Assembly (NCBI RefSeq): GCF_024451105.1
Contig: NZ_JANGEY010000011.1
Coordinates: 1 to 64,000, forward strand
Source: Stutzerimonas stutzeri
GTDB taxonomy: Bacteria; Pseudomonadota; Gammaproteobacteria; Pseudomonadales; Pseudomonadaceae
Length of the DNA: 64,000 nt
Reading direction: 5' to 3'
How positions within the stretch are numbered: the first letter of the stretch is position 1; the number at the start of each line of letters is the position of its first letter. Positions 1 to 10,040 of this stretch are shown here, piece after piece. The notes beneath the pieces are model-generated. The model ran no database searches and had not been told where the DNA came from. It worked only from the letters and a program-made list of their open reading frames with translations. Position numbers and translations under genes: made by a program.

Positions 1-82
1 CATCCCGAACTCAGCAGTGAAACGACGCATCGCCGATGGTAGTGTGGGGCTTCCCCATGTGAGAGTAGGTCATCGTCAAGCA
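1..82 (+). rRNA. rrf: 5S ribosomal RNA, 3' part (5' end outside window)
   Basis: The first ~82 bases match the 3' two thirds of a bacterial 5S rRNA: the CCGAACTCAG segment, GCCGATGGTAGTGTGGGG, and the closing GAGAGTAGG helix strand before a Pseudomonas-like end (TCATCGTCAAG). A terminator follows within 10 bases. The window therefore starts inside the last gene of an rRNA operon read on the plus strand. The exact 3' end is uncertain by a few bases. Confidence 0.93.
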
Positions 83-91
83 CCTATACAG

Positions 92-123
92 AAACCCCGA
101 TCAGCAAACGCTGGTCGGGGTTT
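92..123 (+). terminator. Rho-independent terminator of the rRNA operon
   Basis: A 14-bp stem (AAACCCCGATCAGC with GCTGGTCGGGGTTT, one G-T pair) closes a 4-nt AAAC loop and runs straight into a T-rich tract (TTTCGTCCTTTTC). It lies just after the 5S gene, the expected place for the rrn terminator. Confidence 0.85.
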
Positions 124-169
124 CGTCCTTTTCGGTCGAAAGCCGATGGGTTACTGTCCAAGCAGGCAG

Positions 170-200
170 AAAAAGCCCCGCGGCATTAGCGTCGGGGCTC
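170..200 (-). terminator. Terminator of the mutarotase gene
   Basis: On the minus strand a 7-bp stem AGCCCCG / CGGGGCT with a 12-nt loop is followed by a run of T residues (the AAAAA at 170-174 on the plus strand). It sits 19 bases downstream of the minus-strand stop at 219 and separates that gene from the rRNA operon. Confidence 0.75.
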
Positions 201-218
201 GCCCGCCCGTGGGCCGGA

Positions 219-1127
219 TCAGCTGGTGGCGAGTGGTTCGCTCCACAGGCACAGATCCAGGCTGTGGCTTGCCCCTGCCGCCAGCTCAATGCAGTCCTCC
301 AGCACGTTGGCGGTTTCGATGCACAGCATGCGTTGCCAGGCGTCCGGGGCGAACTGCGCCAAGCGTTGGGCCTTGTCGATCCACGGATTCCACAATACGG
401 CCGAGCGGGATGCGCGGCTTTCCAGACAGAGGCGCCGCTGCCAGCCGGCATCCTGCAGTTCCAGGCGCGAGGGCAGGTTCAGGTAGATGCGGTCGGTTTC
501 CCCGCCGAACAGCAGTGCGCCATCCTGACGGCATTCGCGCCAGCCATCGAGGGTCTCGATGTAGCTGTGTCCTTCCACTCCCGTGACGCTTACCCTGTGG
601 ATATCGCTGACGGCGAAGTAGCTGTGCAGGGCCTGACTTATCCACACCGGGCGCTGGCCGCGGTTGTGGCTGTGCAACTGCAGGTGCAGGCGCTGCGCGA
701 GGCGGATCTCCAGTTCCACGTCGACCGCCTGCGGCCAGTCGGGCAGGCCGCTTTCCGCCTGCGGGCAGGCGAACCGCAGGCGTACCTCGTCGCCATCGAT
801 CAGGCTTTCCCGGCATTCCCATGGCAGGTTGCGCACCAGCCCGTGAAAAGGGGCGGCATCGCCGCGATACTGGGCGAGCAGCGCCGCCGGGTTGCGTGCC
901 AGGTCGCCGAACCACGGCCAGCACACCGGTACGCCGCCGCGTACCGACTGGCCGCGCAGCCCGCGCGCCCGTTCGCTGAGCCAGATCAGCGGCGGGGCGT
1001 CGCCGCGTCGGTAGCTGAGGATCTGCGCGCCCTGCTCGGCGATCAGCAGGTTGGCATCACGGGTCCGGATCCGCCAGCAGGGCAGGTCGTCGAACTGTTC
1101 GCGGCGGATAGTGGGGAGCTGGCTCAC
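219..1127 (-). CDS. yeaD: D-hexose-6-phosphate mutarotase (YeaD-type aldose 1-epimerase)
   Basis: A 302-residue protein of the galactose-mutarotase fold, in the cytosolic subgroup that interconverts alpha and beta anomers of glucose 6-phosphate and other hexose 6-phosphates. Family features visible are the substrate-pocket segment FHGLVRNLPWE (about residues 93-103), the beta-sandwich core around ALHSYFAVSDI, and the C-terminal VLWNPWIDKA motif. The length is typical of YeaD proteins. The start is a GTG with AGGA 7-8 bases upstream; no in-frame ATG fits the family N-terminus better. It is monocistronic, with its own terminator, and divergent from the exporter genes. Confidence 0.87.
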   Translation of the reverse strand: MSQLPTIRREQFDDLPCWRIRTRDANLLIAEQGAQILSYRRGDAPPLIWLSERARGLRGQSVRGGVPVCWPWFGDLARNPAALLAQYRGDAAPFHGLVRNLPWECRESLIDGDEVRLRFACPQAESGLPDWPQAVDVELEIRLAQRLHLQLHSHNRGQRPVWISQALHSYFAVSDIHRVSVTGVEGHSYIETLDGWRECRQDGALLFGGETDRIYLNLPSRLELQDAGWQRRLCLESRASRSAVLWNPWIDKAQRLAQFAPDAWQRMLCIETANVLEDCIELAAGASHSLDLCLWSEPLATS

Positions 1128-1235
1128 TGTGCGGTCCTGATTGGAGTAGTCGGCAGCCCATTATTCCGCGCTGCCAGCGGCGGCGCCATGCGTGCCGGCT
1201 AACCTGAAAGGGATGGACGGAGCGGAGAGCGAGGC

Positions 1236-2381
1236 ATGCGCAAGGGCTTGATCGCAGCGGCACTGCTGCTGACGCTGGGGGCGCTGCTGTGGTGGTGGCA
1301 GCGCCCCGAGCCGCTACCGGTGGCGCTGCTGAGCGTGCAGCGCGGCCCGGTGGAGAGCCTGGTGGCCAACAGCCGTGCCGGTACCCTCAGGGCCTGTCGC
1401 CGTTCGCTGCTGTCCTTCAACCTGGGAGCGCCGGTGGCCGAGCGTCTGGTTGAGGAGGGCGAGCGGGTGCTGGCCGGCCAGGTACTGATGCGGCTGCGCC
1501 AGGACGATCAGCAGGCCCGCTTGGCCGAGGCGGAGGCGCGGCTGGTCCTGCAGCGCAACGCCCGCCTGCGCCAGTGCGCCCAGGCGGAGCTGGACGAGCG
1601 CGAGGCGGCACGCCTGCGCGGACTGGCCGAGCGCCGCCTGGCGGCCGCCGAGTTGCTCGACCGCGCGCAGACCCAGGCGCGGCTGTCTGCGTTGCACTGC
1701 GAGGCTGCTGTCGCCCAGATCGCCGAGGCCGAGGCGAGCGTGGCCTTGCAGCGTACGCTGCTCGACCAGAAGACCCTGCGCGCACCCTTCGCCGGGATAG
1801 TCGCGGAGATCAACGGCGAGGTCGGCGAGTTCGTCACCCCCTCGCCGCCGGGCATCCCCACCCCGCCAGCGGTGGACCTGATCGACGACAGCTGTCTGTA
1901 CGTCGAGGCGCCGATCGACGAAGTCGAGGCCTCCCGGGTGTCGCTCGACATGCCGGTGCGCATCAGCCTGGACGCCTTCCGCGGTCGCCACTTCGACGGT
2001 CGCGTCAGTCGCATCGCGCCCTTCGTGCGCGAACTGGAGAAGCAGGCGCGCACCGTCGACGTCGAGGTGCGTTTCCGCGAGCCGCCACCGCAACTGGTCC
2101 TGCTCAGCGGCTACAGCGCCGACGTCGAGATCCTCGTCGAACGGCGCGAGGCGGTGCTGCGCATCCCCAGCGAGAGCCTGCTCGACGGTCGCCGGGTGCT
2201 GCGCTACGACGCACAGACCGGGGTGCTGCGCGCGGTCGAGGTGCAGACCGGGCTGGCCAACTGGCGCTGGACCGAGGTAACCGGCGGGCTTGCCGAAGGC
2301 GAGCGCATCCTTGCCAGTCTGGAGCAGGAGGGGCTGGGTGACGGCGTGGCGGTGGTCCCCCGGGAGGGTGCCGGGCCATGA
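1236..2381 (+). CDS. HlyD/MacA-family periplasmic adaptor (membrane fusion protein)
   Basis: A 381-residue adaptor with an N-terminal membrane anchor (about residues 4-21). A split lipoyl/barrel-sandwich domain follows, with half motifs near 64-87 and at APFAGIV near 183-189, flanking a long alpha-helical hairpin rich in Ala, Arg, Glu and Gln (about 90-175). A beta-barrel and membrane-proximal domain complete it. Such proteins bridge an inner-membrane exporter and an outer-membrane channel. It overlaps the ATPase gene by 4 bases, so it is the first gene of a four-gene operon. Substrate is unknown; no outer-membrane TolC-type gene is adjacent. Confidence 0.85.
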   Translation: MRKGLIAAALLLTLGALLWWWQRPEPLPVALLSVQRGPVESLVANSRAGTLRACRRSLLSFNLGAPVAERLVEEGERVLAGQVLMRLRQDDQQARLAEAEARLVLQRNARLRQCAQAELDEREAARLRGLAERRLAAAELLDRAQTQARLSALHCEAAVAQIAEAEASVALQRTLLDQKTLRAPFAGIVAEINGEVGEFVTPSPPGIPTPPAVDLIDDSCLYVEAPIDEVEASRVSLDMPVRISLDAFRGRHFDGRVSRIAPFVRELEKQARTVDVEVRFREPPPQLVLLSGYSADVEILVERREAVLRIPSESLLDGRRVLRYDAQTGVLRAVEVQTGLANWRWTEVTGGLAEGERILASLEQEGLGDGVAVVPREGAGP

Positions 2382-3064
2382 TCCGCCTGCGCGGGGTGAC
2401 GCGCTGCTTTCGGCTCGGCGAGCAGCGGGTGATGGGGCTGGATGCGGTGGACCTGGACATCGCCGCCGGCGAGTACCTGTCGGTGATGGGGCCGTCCGGC
2501 TCCGGCAAGTCGACCCTGCTCAACGTGCTGGGCCTGCTCGACGCACCGGATGCCGGCGAATACTGGCTCGACGGCGAGCCGACCGCGGCGCTCGACGAGG
2601 TCCGCCGCGCGGTTCTGCGCAGTCGCCGGATCGGCTTCGTGTTCCAGTCCTACCACCTGATCCCGCGCCTCACCGCCCTAGAGAACATCGAGCTGCCGAT
2701 GCTGCTGGCCGGCATCGAGCCCGCCGAGCGGCACAGGCGCAGCCTCCGGCTGGTCGAGCGGCTGAGCCTCGGCGACCGGGTGGCGCATCGTCCGGGCGAG
2801 CTGTCCGGCGGTCAGCGCCAGCGCGTAGCGATCGCCCGGGCGATGGTCATGCAGCCGGCGCTGCTGCTGGCCGACGAGCCGACCGGCAACCTCGACAGCC
2901 ATTCCGGCGCCGAGGTGGTGACACTGCTCGAGGAGCTCAATCGCGACGGTCTGACCCTGCTGGTCGTCACCCATGACCTTGCTCTGGGCGCGCGTGCCCC
3001 GCGCCGCCTGGGCATGCACGACGGACGCATCGTCAGCGACCGGCGTGGCGAAGGGGCCAACTGA
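2378..3064 (+). CDS. ABC transporter ATP-binding protein (MacB/LolD type)
   Basis: A 228-residue nucleotide-binding subunit. Walker A GPSGSGKST is at residues 38-46, the Q-loop at FVFQSY (88-92), the signature LSGGQ at 142-146, Walker B ALLLADEP at 161-168 and the H-loop His at 199. The ELSGGQRQRVAIARA context is typical of the MacB/LolD/FtsE group, which powers mechanotransmission rather than direct import. The start overlaps the adaptor stop and the stop overlaps the next start (TGATG-type coupling), which implies translational coupling with both permease genes. Confidence 0.93.
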   Translation: MIRLRGVTRCFRLGEQRVMGLDAVDLDIAAGEYLSVMGPSGSGKSTLLNVLGLLDAPDAGEYWLDGEPTAALDEVRRAVLRSRRIGFVFQSYHLIPRLTALENIELPMLLAGIEPAERHRRSLRLVERLSLGDRVAHRPGELSGGQRQRVAIARAMVMQPALLLADEPTGNLDSHSGAEVVTLLEELNRDGLTLLVVTHDLALGARAPRRLGMHDGRIVSDRRGEGAN

Positions 3065-4275
3065 TGCGCGCCGCCGATGCCTTGCGCCTTTGCTTCGGCG
3101 CCCTGCGCGGCCATCGCCGGCGCAGCCTGATGCTGCTGCTGGCGGTGGCCATCGGCGTGCTGGCGGTCAACCTGCTCACCGGGCTGGCCGAGGGCGCGCG
3201 CGGCTTCGTGCTCGCCGAGTTCTCGCTGCTCGGCCGCAACACCCTGATCGTCCTGCCCGGGCGCAAGGAGACCAGCGGCGGGGTGCCGCCGCTCACCGGC
3301 CTGGCGCCGCGCGACCTGACCCTGCAGGATGCCGAGGCCATCGCCCGCTTGCCGGCGGTGCGTCGGGTCGCGCCGCTGCAGGCCGGACAGCTGGAGGTCA
3401 GCATCGGCGGCCGGCGCCGCGAGGCCCTGGTGCTAGGCACCAGTCGCGAGTTCTTTGCCATCCGCCAGCTGCGGGTCAGCCAGGGGCAACCGCTGCCGGC
3501 GCTGCCCTTCGCCCAGGCCGAGGCGGTCTGCGTGATCGGCGCCAGGCTGCGCCGCGAGCTGTTCGGTACGCGCCCGGCGCTGGGCGAATGGCTGCGCGCC
3601 GGCGACCGGCGCTTTCGGGTGATCGGCCTGCTTGAGGAGCGCGGCGAGTCGCTGGGCATGGACTTCGCCGAGCTGCTGATCGTTCCGGTGGCCAGCGCCC
3701 AGGCGCTGTTCGACCGCGAGGGGCTGTTCCGGGTGTTCGCCGAGGTGCGCGGACCGCTGCTGCTGGACAGCGGTAAGCGGGAGATCCTCGCGCTGATCCG
3801 CGCGCGCCACCAGGGCGAGGAGGACGTCACCCTGATCAGCCAGGACTCGCTGCTCGCCGCCTTCGACGACATCCTCGGCGCTCTGGCGCTGGCGCTGGCC
3901 GGCATCGCCGCGATCAGCCTGCTGGTGGCCGGGGTGCTGATCATGAACGTCACCTGGATCGCGGTCAGCCAGCGCACCGCCGAGATCGGCCTGCTCAAGG
4001 CCCTAGGCGCCACGCCGCGTCAGGTGCGCGGGCTGTTCGTCGGCGAGGCGCTGTTGCTGGCGCTGCTCGGCGCGCTGGCCGGCCTGCTGTTCGCCGAACT
4101 GCTGCTGTGGCTGGCCCGCCTGGCCTGGGGACTTCCGCTGCGTGCGCCGTTCTGGGCCAGATTCGGCGCGCTGCTGCTGGCCGTGGCGACGGCCCTGCTG
4201 TTCGCCTGGCTGCCGGCGGCGCAGGCGGCGCGCCTGCCGCCGGTGCAGGCGCTGCGGCCGCCGGGGGCACGCTGA
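3064..4275 (+). CDS. ABC transporter permease, MacB/FtsX family (first of two)
   Basis: A 403-residue integral membrane protein with MacB topology: an N-terminal helix (about residues 20-40), a large periplasmic domain (about 45-265), then three helices in the FtsX domain. The hallmark QRTAEIGLLKALGATPRQV segment is present near 305-323, and the protein ends PPVQALRPP. It starts on the ATPase stop codon and shares its stop with the next start. With the similar neighbouring permease it probably forms a heterodimeric exporter served by one ATPase, unlike single-chain MacB where ATPase and permease are fused. Confidence 0.88.
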   Translation: MRAADALRLCFGALRGHRRRSLMLLLAVAIGVLAVNLLTGLAEGARGFVLAEFSLLGRNTLIVLPGRKETSGGVPPLTGLAPRDLTLQDAEAIARLPAVRRVAPLQAGQLEVSIGGRRREALVLGTSREFFAIRQLRVSQGQPLPALPFAQAEAVCVIGARLRRELFGTRPALGEWLRAGDRRFRVIGLLEERGESLGMDFAELLIVPVASAQALFDREGLFRVFAEVRGPLLLDSGKREILALIRARHQGEEDVTLISQDSLLAAFDDILGALALALAGIAAISLLVAGVLIMNVTWIAVSQRTAEIGLLKALGATPRQVRGLFVGEALLLALLGALAGLLFAELLLWLARLAWGLPLRAPFWARFGALLLAVATALLFAWLPAAQAARLPPVQALRPPGAR

Positions 4276-5471
4276 TGCGCTGGCAGGACGGCCTGCGGCT
4301 GACCGCCTCGGCGCTGACCAGCCGCCCGCTGCGCAGCCTGCTGACCCTGCTCGGCGTGGCCATCGGCATCGCCGCGGTGGCGCTGCTCACCGCCATCGGC
4401 GAAGGTCTGCGCCACTACGTGCTGGAGAACTTCTCGCAGTTCGGCACGCGGATCGTCGCCATCCACCCCGGGCGCACCCAGACCGGCGGCTTCGGCGGCC
4501 TGCTGGCCAGCGTCCGCCCGCTGTCGCTGGCCGATGCCGAGGCCCTGCGCCGCCTGCCCCACGTCGAGGCGGTGGTGCCGGTGATCCAGGGCAGCGGCGA
4601 CGTCCAGGTCGGGGTGCGCAAGCGCGGCAGCGACATCATTGGCGGCGGCCACCAACTGGCCGAAGCCTGGCGCTTCCGCGTCGCTCTCGGCCAGTTCCTG
4701 CCACCGCCGCGCAACGGCCGTTCGCCTCCGGTCGCGGTGCTCGGCCACCGCCTGCGCGTCGAGCTGTTCGGTAGCGCCAATCCGCTCGGCGAGACGCTGC
4801 GTATCGGCGGCATGCGCTTCCGGGTGGTCGGCGCGATGGCCGAGAAGGGCCAACTGCTCGGCTTCGATCTCGACGACGTTGCCTACATTCCGGTGGACTG
4901 GGCCGAGACGCTGTTCAACCGCGAGGGGCTGATGGAGATCAGCGTGGTTTACGGCCCGGGCACCAGCGCGGCGCAACTGGCCGAGGGCGTCCGCCGGGTG
5001 CTGGTCGAGCGCCATGGCGTCGAGGACTTCAGTCTGACCAGCCAGGACGACATGCTCGCCAGCCTCGACCGCATCCTCGCCATCCTCGGCGCCGCGGTGG
5101 CGGCACTGGGCGGCATCTCGCTGCTGGTCGGTGCGGTCGGCATCCTCGCCATCATGACCACCACGGTGGGCGAGCGCACCGCCGAGATCGGCCTGCTGCG
5201 CGCCCTCGGCGCTAGTCCGCGGCAGGTGCTCGGCCTGTTCCTCACCGAGGCTGCCCTGCTGGCGCTGGCCGGCGGCCTGCTCGGCCTGTTGCTGATGGCC
5301 CTGCTGCTCGGCGTCCTGCACCTGCTGATGGCGGGGTTGCCGTTGCGTCCGCAGCCGCTGTTCCTCCTGCTGGCCCTGCTGCTATCGGCGCTGATCGGCA
5401 TTCTCGCCGGCCTGGCCCCGGCGCGTCAGGCCGCGCGTCTGCATCCGGTGGACGCACTGCGCGGCGAGTGA
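4275..5471 (+). CDS. ABC transporter permease, MacB/FtsX family (second of two)
   Basis: A 398-residue paralogue of the preceding permease with the same plan: N-terminal helix, periplasmic domain, three C-terminal helices and the hallmark ERTAEIGLLRALGASPRQV. The frame is open upstream to 4107, but the ATG at 4275 overlaps the previous stop by one base, fits the family N-terminus (MRWQDGLRLT) and is preferred. It is the last gene of the adaptor-ATPase-permease-permease operon. Sequence similarity between the two permeases points to an ancient duplication. The exported molecule cannot be inferred. Confidence 0.88.
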   Translation: MRWQDGLRLTASALTSRPLRSLLTLLGVAIGIAAVALLTAIGEGLRHYVLENFSQFGTRIVAIHPGRTQTGGFGGLLASVRPLSLADAEALRRLPHVEAVVPVIQGSGDVQVGVRKRGSDIIGGGHQLAEAWRFRVALGQFLPPPRNGRSPPVAVLGHRLRVELFGSANPLGETLRIGGMRFRVVGAMAEKGQLLGFDLDDVAYIPVDWAETLFNREGLMEISVVYGPGTSAAQLAEGVRRVLVERHGVEDFSLTSQDDMLASLDRILAILGAAVAALGGISLLVGAVGILAIMTTTVGERTAEIGLLRALGASPRQVLGLFLTEAALLALAGGLLGLLLMALLLGVLHLLMAGLPLRPQPLFLLLALLLSALIGILAGLAPARQAARLHPVDALRGE

Positions 5472-5619
5472 CAAATATCCGGGTAAAGCGGTGTGACTTG
5501 TCGCCGGCACGGACTGTCGGTTAAGACACCCATTCAAGCGCCCGCGGCCACAAGCCCTCGGCGCGCGCCAGTCCCGGACTACAACCGTGAAAGAGGTTCC
5601 CGTGCAGGAGAAGAAGAAG

Positions 5620-6303
5620 ATGGAAGGCATCGACGCCGCCCTTTGCAGCATCGTCGATGGCTTCAAGCGTTTCCGTCGCGAGGTGTTTCCCGCCCAGGAG
5701 GAGCTGTTCAAGAAACTCGCCACCGCACAGAGCCCGCGGGCCATGTTCATCACCTGCGCCGATTCGCGCATCGTCCCCGAGCTGATCACCCAGAGTTCGC
5801 CGGGCGACCTGTTCGTCACCCGCAACGTCGGCAACGTGGTGCCGCCCTACGGGCAGATGAACGGCGGCGTCTCCACCGCCATCGAATACGCGGTGGCGGC
5901 GCTGGGCGTGCGCCACATCATCATCTGCGGCCACTCCGACTGTGGCGCCATGAAGGCGGTGCTCAATCCGCAGTCGCTGGAAAGCATGCCGACGGTGAAA
6001 GGCTGGCTGCGCCATGCCGAGGTGGCGCGCACGGTGGTCGCGCAGAACTACGCGCGCTGCGACTGCGGCCAGGAGCACCTGGAGATGCTCACCGAGGAGA
6101 ACGTCATCGCCCAGCTCAACCATCTGCTCACCCATCCGTCGGTGGCGGCGCGGGTGGCCAGCGGCCAGCTGTTCATCCATGGCTGGGTGTACAACATCGA
6201 AACCAGCGAGATCATCGCCTACGACGCCGAGAGCGGGCGTTTCCTGCCACTCGACGGCGAGCTGGTGCCGATGGCCACGCCGCGCTCGCGCTACAACGGC
6301 TGA
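5620..6303 (+). CDS. Beta-class carbonic anhydrase
   Basis: A 227-residue zinc enzyme that hydrates CO2 to bicarbonate. Zinc ligands and the catalytic pair are visible: CADSR (Cys46, Asp48, Arg50) and GHSDCGA (His105, Cys108), plus the conserved RNVGN and GGVSTAIEYAV segments. The ATG at 5620 has CAGGAG 9 bases upstream. In-frame GTG codons at 5602 and 5587 are alternatives that would add 6 or 11 residues. It stands alone and converges on the 6341 gene. In Pseudomonas a carbonic anhydrase gene lies near the cox cluster, as here. Confidence 0.9.
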   Translation: MEGIDAALCSIVDGFKRFRREVFPAQEELFKKLATAQSPRAMFITCADSRIVPELITQSSPGDLFVTRNVGNVVPPYGQMNGGVSTAIEYAVAALGVRHIIICGHSDCGAMKAVLNPQSLESMPTVKGWLRHAEVARTVVAQNYARCDCGQEHLEMLTEENVIAQLNHLLTHPSVAARVASGQLFIHGWVYNIETSEIIAYDAESGRFLPLDGELVPMATPRSRYNG

Positions 6304-6310
6304 GGCCGGC

Positions 6311-6335
6311 GCCCCGCCGCACGAGGCGGCGGGGC
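6311..6335. terminator. Bidirectional hairpin between convergent genes
   Basis: A perfect 10-bp GC stem (GCCCCGCCGC with GCGGCGGGGC) and a 5-nt ACGAG loop lie between the carbonic anhydrase stop and the stop of the convergent gene. No long T-run follows, so termination efficiency is uncertain. Confidence 0.55.
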
Positions 6336-6340
6336 GGCCT

Positions 6341-6985
6341 TCAGGCGGAGGTCAGCTGCAGTTCGACGCCCAGTCGACGCGACAGGCATGGCCAGTTCCG
6401 CCAGGCCGCCAGGCGCTGCGGAGCGGCTAGCTGGGCGCGGTATTCGCGGACCGTGCCGGTACTGAAGATCCGCTCGTCGAGCAGGCTCTCGCTGGCCTGA
6501 TGCACCGCGGCGTCGAGCTGGTTGGCGAAGGGTTCGCCGATCAGCGCGTGGGCCACCAGGTTGGCCACCGTGGTGTCCAGGGGGATCAGCGGCTGGCCGA
6601 AGTGGACGATGTAGCGGTCGTTGACTTCCTCCACCAGGCGATGGGCCAGATAGGCTTCGTCGAGCAGGGCCTCCAGCCCCTCGTGCCCCTCCAGTTCCGG
6701 CGGCGGGCTGAGGAAGAACGCCTCGGCCAGGCGCAATACCGGCGTGATCTGTGCATCGATGCCGGCCTCGGTCGCCACGCTGGCCGCTGCCTCCACCAGC
6801 TCTGGTACCTCGTCCACATAGGCGCGCACGAAGCGCAGCAGGGTCCCCGGCGCGTCTGCGGCGGGCAGGCGTATGGCCCGGTGCAGGCTGTCGATGCGAC
6901 CGGCCAGGTCGGCGGCCAGGCTGCCGTGCTCGGTTTCGTGCTGCTGGGCCTGATCGATGCGTTCGCGCAGGGCGGCGATGTTCAT
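6341..6985 (-). CDS. Conserved protein of unknown function next to the cox operon
   Basis: A 214-residue, acidic, mostly helical, soluble-looking protein with no signal peptide, membrane segment or motif I can assign. Visible stretches include a heptad-rich N-terminus (residues 1-35) and VEEVNDRYIVHFGQPLIPLD near residue 130. The ATG at 6985 is chosen over the upstream open frame to 7054 because GGAG lies ~12 bases upstream and the upstream part looks non-coding. A hypothetical gene occupies this position beside coxB in Pseudomonas, so a link to terminal oxidase expression or to stress is possible but unproven. Confidence 0.7.
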   Translation of the reverse strand: MNIAALRERIDQAQQHETEHGSLAADLAGRIDSLHRAIRLPAADAPGTLLRFVRAYVDEVPELVEAAASVATEAGIDAQITPVLRLAEAFFLSPPPELEGHEGLEALLDEAYLAHRLVEEVNDRYIVHFGQPLIPLDTTVANLVAHALIGEPFANQLDAAVHQASESLLDERIFSTGTVREYRAQLAAPQRLAAWRNWPCLSRRLGVELQLTSA

Positions 6986-7119
6986 GGGCGGCGGTGCTCC
7001 GGGGACAGTTGATGACAAGTAGGCAACATAGTTGCAGATCGTCGAGCGCGCCAATTGACCTGTAACAGGTTAACGAATATCCGCTTGGCCGCACCGGCGA
7101 CGCTCGATGCCCGGCTCGA

Positions 7120-7147
7120 TTGCCACCCCGGGGACCCTGTCTATACT
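7120..7147 (+). promoter_or_regulatory. Candidate sigma-70 promoter of the cox operon
   Basis: TTGCCA (5 of 6 to the -35 consensus) and TATACT (5 of 6 to the -10 consensus) are separated by 16 bp. The -10 lies about 140 bases before the coxB start, predicting a leader of roughly 130 nt (about 7155-7287). The rest of the 6986-7287 gap contains no open frame I can support. Confidence 0.5.
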
Positions 7148-7287
7148 CAGGTCGTGTGCACTGAAGGGAACCGGCAACTGCTCGGGCAGGGCAGGGGCGA
7201 TAACAGGCGGCGGTTGCGTCGAGGCCGCGCCCCCTGGCCGCAGGCAAGAAGCCGGCGGGTACAAGAAGAACGACAAGGGGACCCGGA

Positions 7288-8412
7288 ATGTTGCGACATT
7301 CGCATTTGTGGCTGGGGGCCACGCTGGCGTTGGCGTCGCTATCGGCGCACGCCGAGTGGAAGCTGAACATGAGCCCGGGCGTCACCGAGGTCAGCCGCTC
7401 GGTATTCGATCTGCACATGACCATCTTCTGGATCTGTGTGGTCATCGGCCTGGTGGTGTTCGGTGCGATGTTCTGGTCGATGCTCATGCACCGGCGCAGC
7501 CAGGGCCGCCAGCCGGCGCAGTTCCACGAGCACACCTGGGTGGAGATCCTCTGGACCGTGGTGCCCTTCGCCATCCTGGTGCTGATGGCGGTGCCGGCCA
7601 CCCGCACGCTGATCGCCATCTACGACCATTCCGAGCCCGATCTCGACATCCAGATCACCGGCTACCAGTGGAAGTGGCACTACAAGTACCTGGGCCAGGA
7701 CGTCGAGTTCTTCAGCAACCTCGCCACCCCGCGCGAACAGATCGCCAACCGGGCGGTCAAGGATCCGCACTACCTGCTCGAGGTGGACAATCCGCTGGTG
7801 GTGCCGGTGGGCGCCAAGGTGCGCTTCCTGGTCACCGCCGCCGACGTCATCCACTCCTGGTGGGTGCCGGCGCTGGCGGTGAAGAAGGACGCCATCCCCG
7901 GCTTCGTCAACGAAGCCTGGACGCGCATCGAGCAGCCCGGCCTCTACCGCGGCCAATGCACCGAGCTGTGCGGCAAGGACCACGGCTTCATGCCGGTGGT
8001 GGTCGAGGCCAAGACGCCCGAGGACTACGCAGTCTGGCTGGCCGAGCGCAAGGCCGCGGCGCTGGCGGAGCGGGCGTTGGGGGATCGGGAGTGGAGCCTG
8101 GAGGAGCTGATGGCGCGCGGCGAGCAGGTCTACAAGACCGCCTGCGCCGCCTGCCACCTGCCCGACGGCGCCGGCATGCCGCCGGTATTCCCGGCGCTCA
8201 AGGGCTCGCCGATCGCCGTGGGGGCCAAGGAGGGACATATCGCCATCGTGGTCGACGGCAAGCCGGGCACCGCCATGGCTGCCTTCGGCAAGCAGCTCTC
8301 CGACGTCGATCTGGCGGCGATCATCACCTACGAGCGCAACGCCTGGGGCAACGATACCGGGGACATGGTCACGCCGCAGGAGGTCGCGGCGTACAAGCAG
8401 GCGAAGGAGTGA
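7288..8412 (+). CDS. coxB: Cytochrome c oxidase subunit II with fused cytochrome c (caa3 type)
   Basis: A 374-residue protein that takes electrons from cytochrome c and passes them to subunit I. A signal peptide covers residues 1-22 and two membrane helices about 41-65 and 87-110. The periplasmic cupredoxin domain carries the CuA ligands His189, Cys224, Glu226, Cys228, His232 and Met235 (YRGQCTELCGKDHGFM). A C-terminal cytochrome c domain has the heme motif CAACH at 286-290. That fusion makes this a caa3-type oxidase. It is the first gene of the cox operon; its terminal GAAGGAG serves as the coxA ribosome-binding site. Confidence 0.97.
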   Translation: MLRHSHLWLGATLALASLSAHAEWKLNMSPGVTEVSRSVFDLHMTIFWICVVIGLVVFGAMFWSMLMHRRSQGRQPAQFHEHTWVEILWTVVPFAILVLMAVPATRTLIAIYDHSEPDLDIQITGYQWKWHYKYLGQDVEFFSNLATPREQIANRAVKDPHYLLEVDNPLVVPVGAKVRFLVTAADVIHSWWVPALAVKKDAIPGFVNEAWTRIEQPGLYRGQCTELCGKDHGFMPVVVEAKTPEDYAVWLAERKAAALAERALGDREWSLEELMARGEQVYKTACAACHLPDGAGMPPVFPALKGSPIAVGAKEGHIAIVVDGKPGTAMAAFGKQLSDVDLAAIITYERNAWGNDTGDMVTPQEVAAYKQAKE

Positions 8413-8417
8413 CGGAC

Positions 8418-10019
<1,602 letters not shown>

Positions 10020-10040
10020 ACAGCCGACGAGGAGAGGACC

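Noticed and set aside
7107-8417. An upstream extension of coxA by over 430 codons
   Set aside because: The region encodes CoxB in another frame with intact CuA and heme motifs; the coxA start at 8418 has a good ribosome-binding site.
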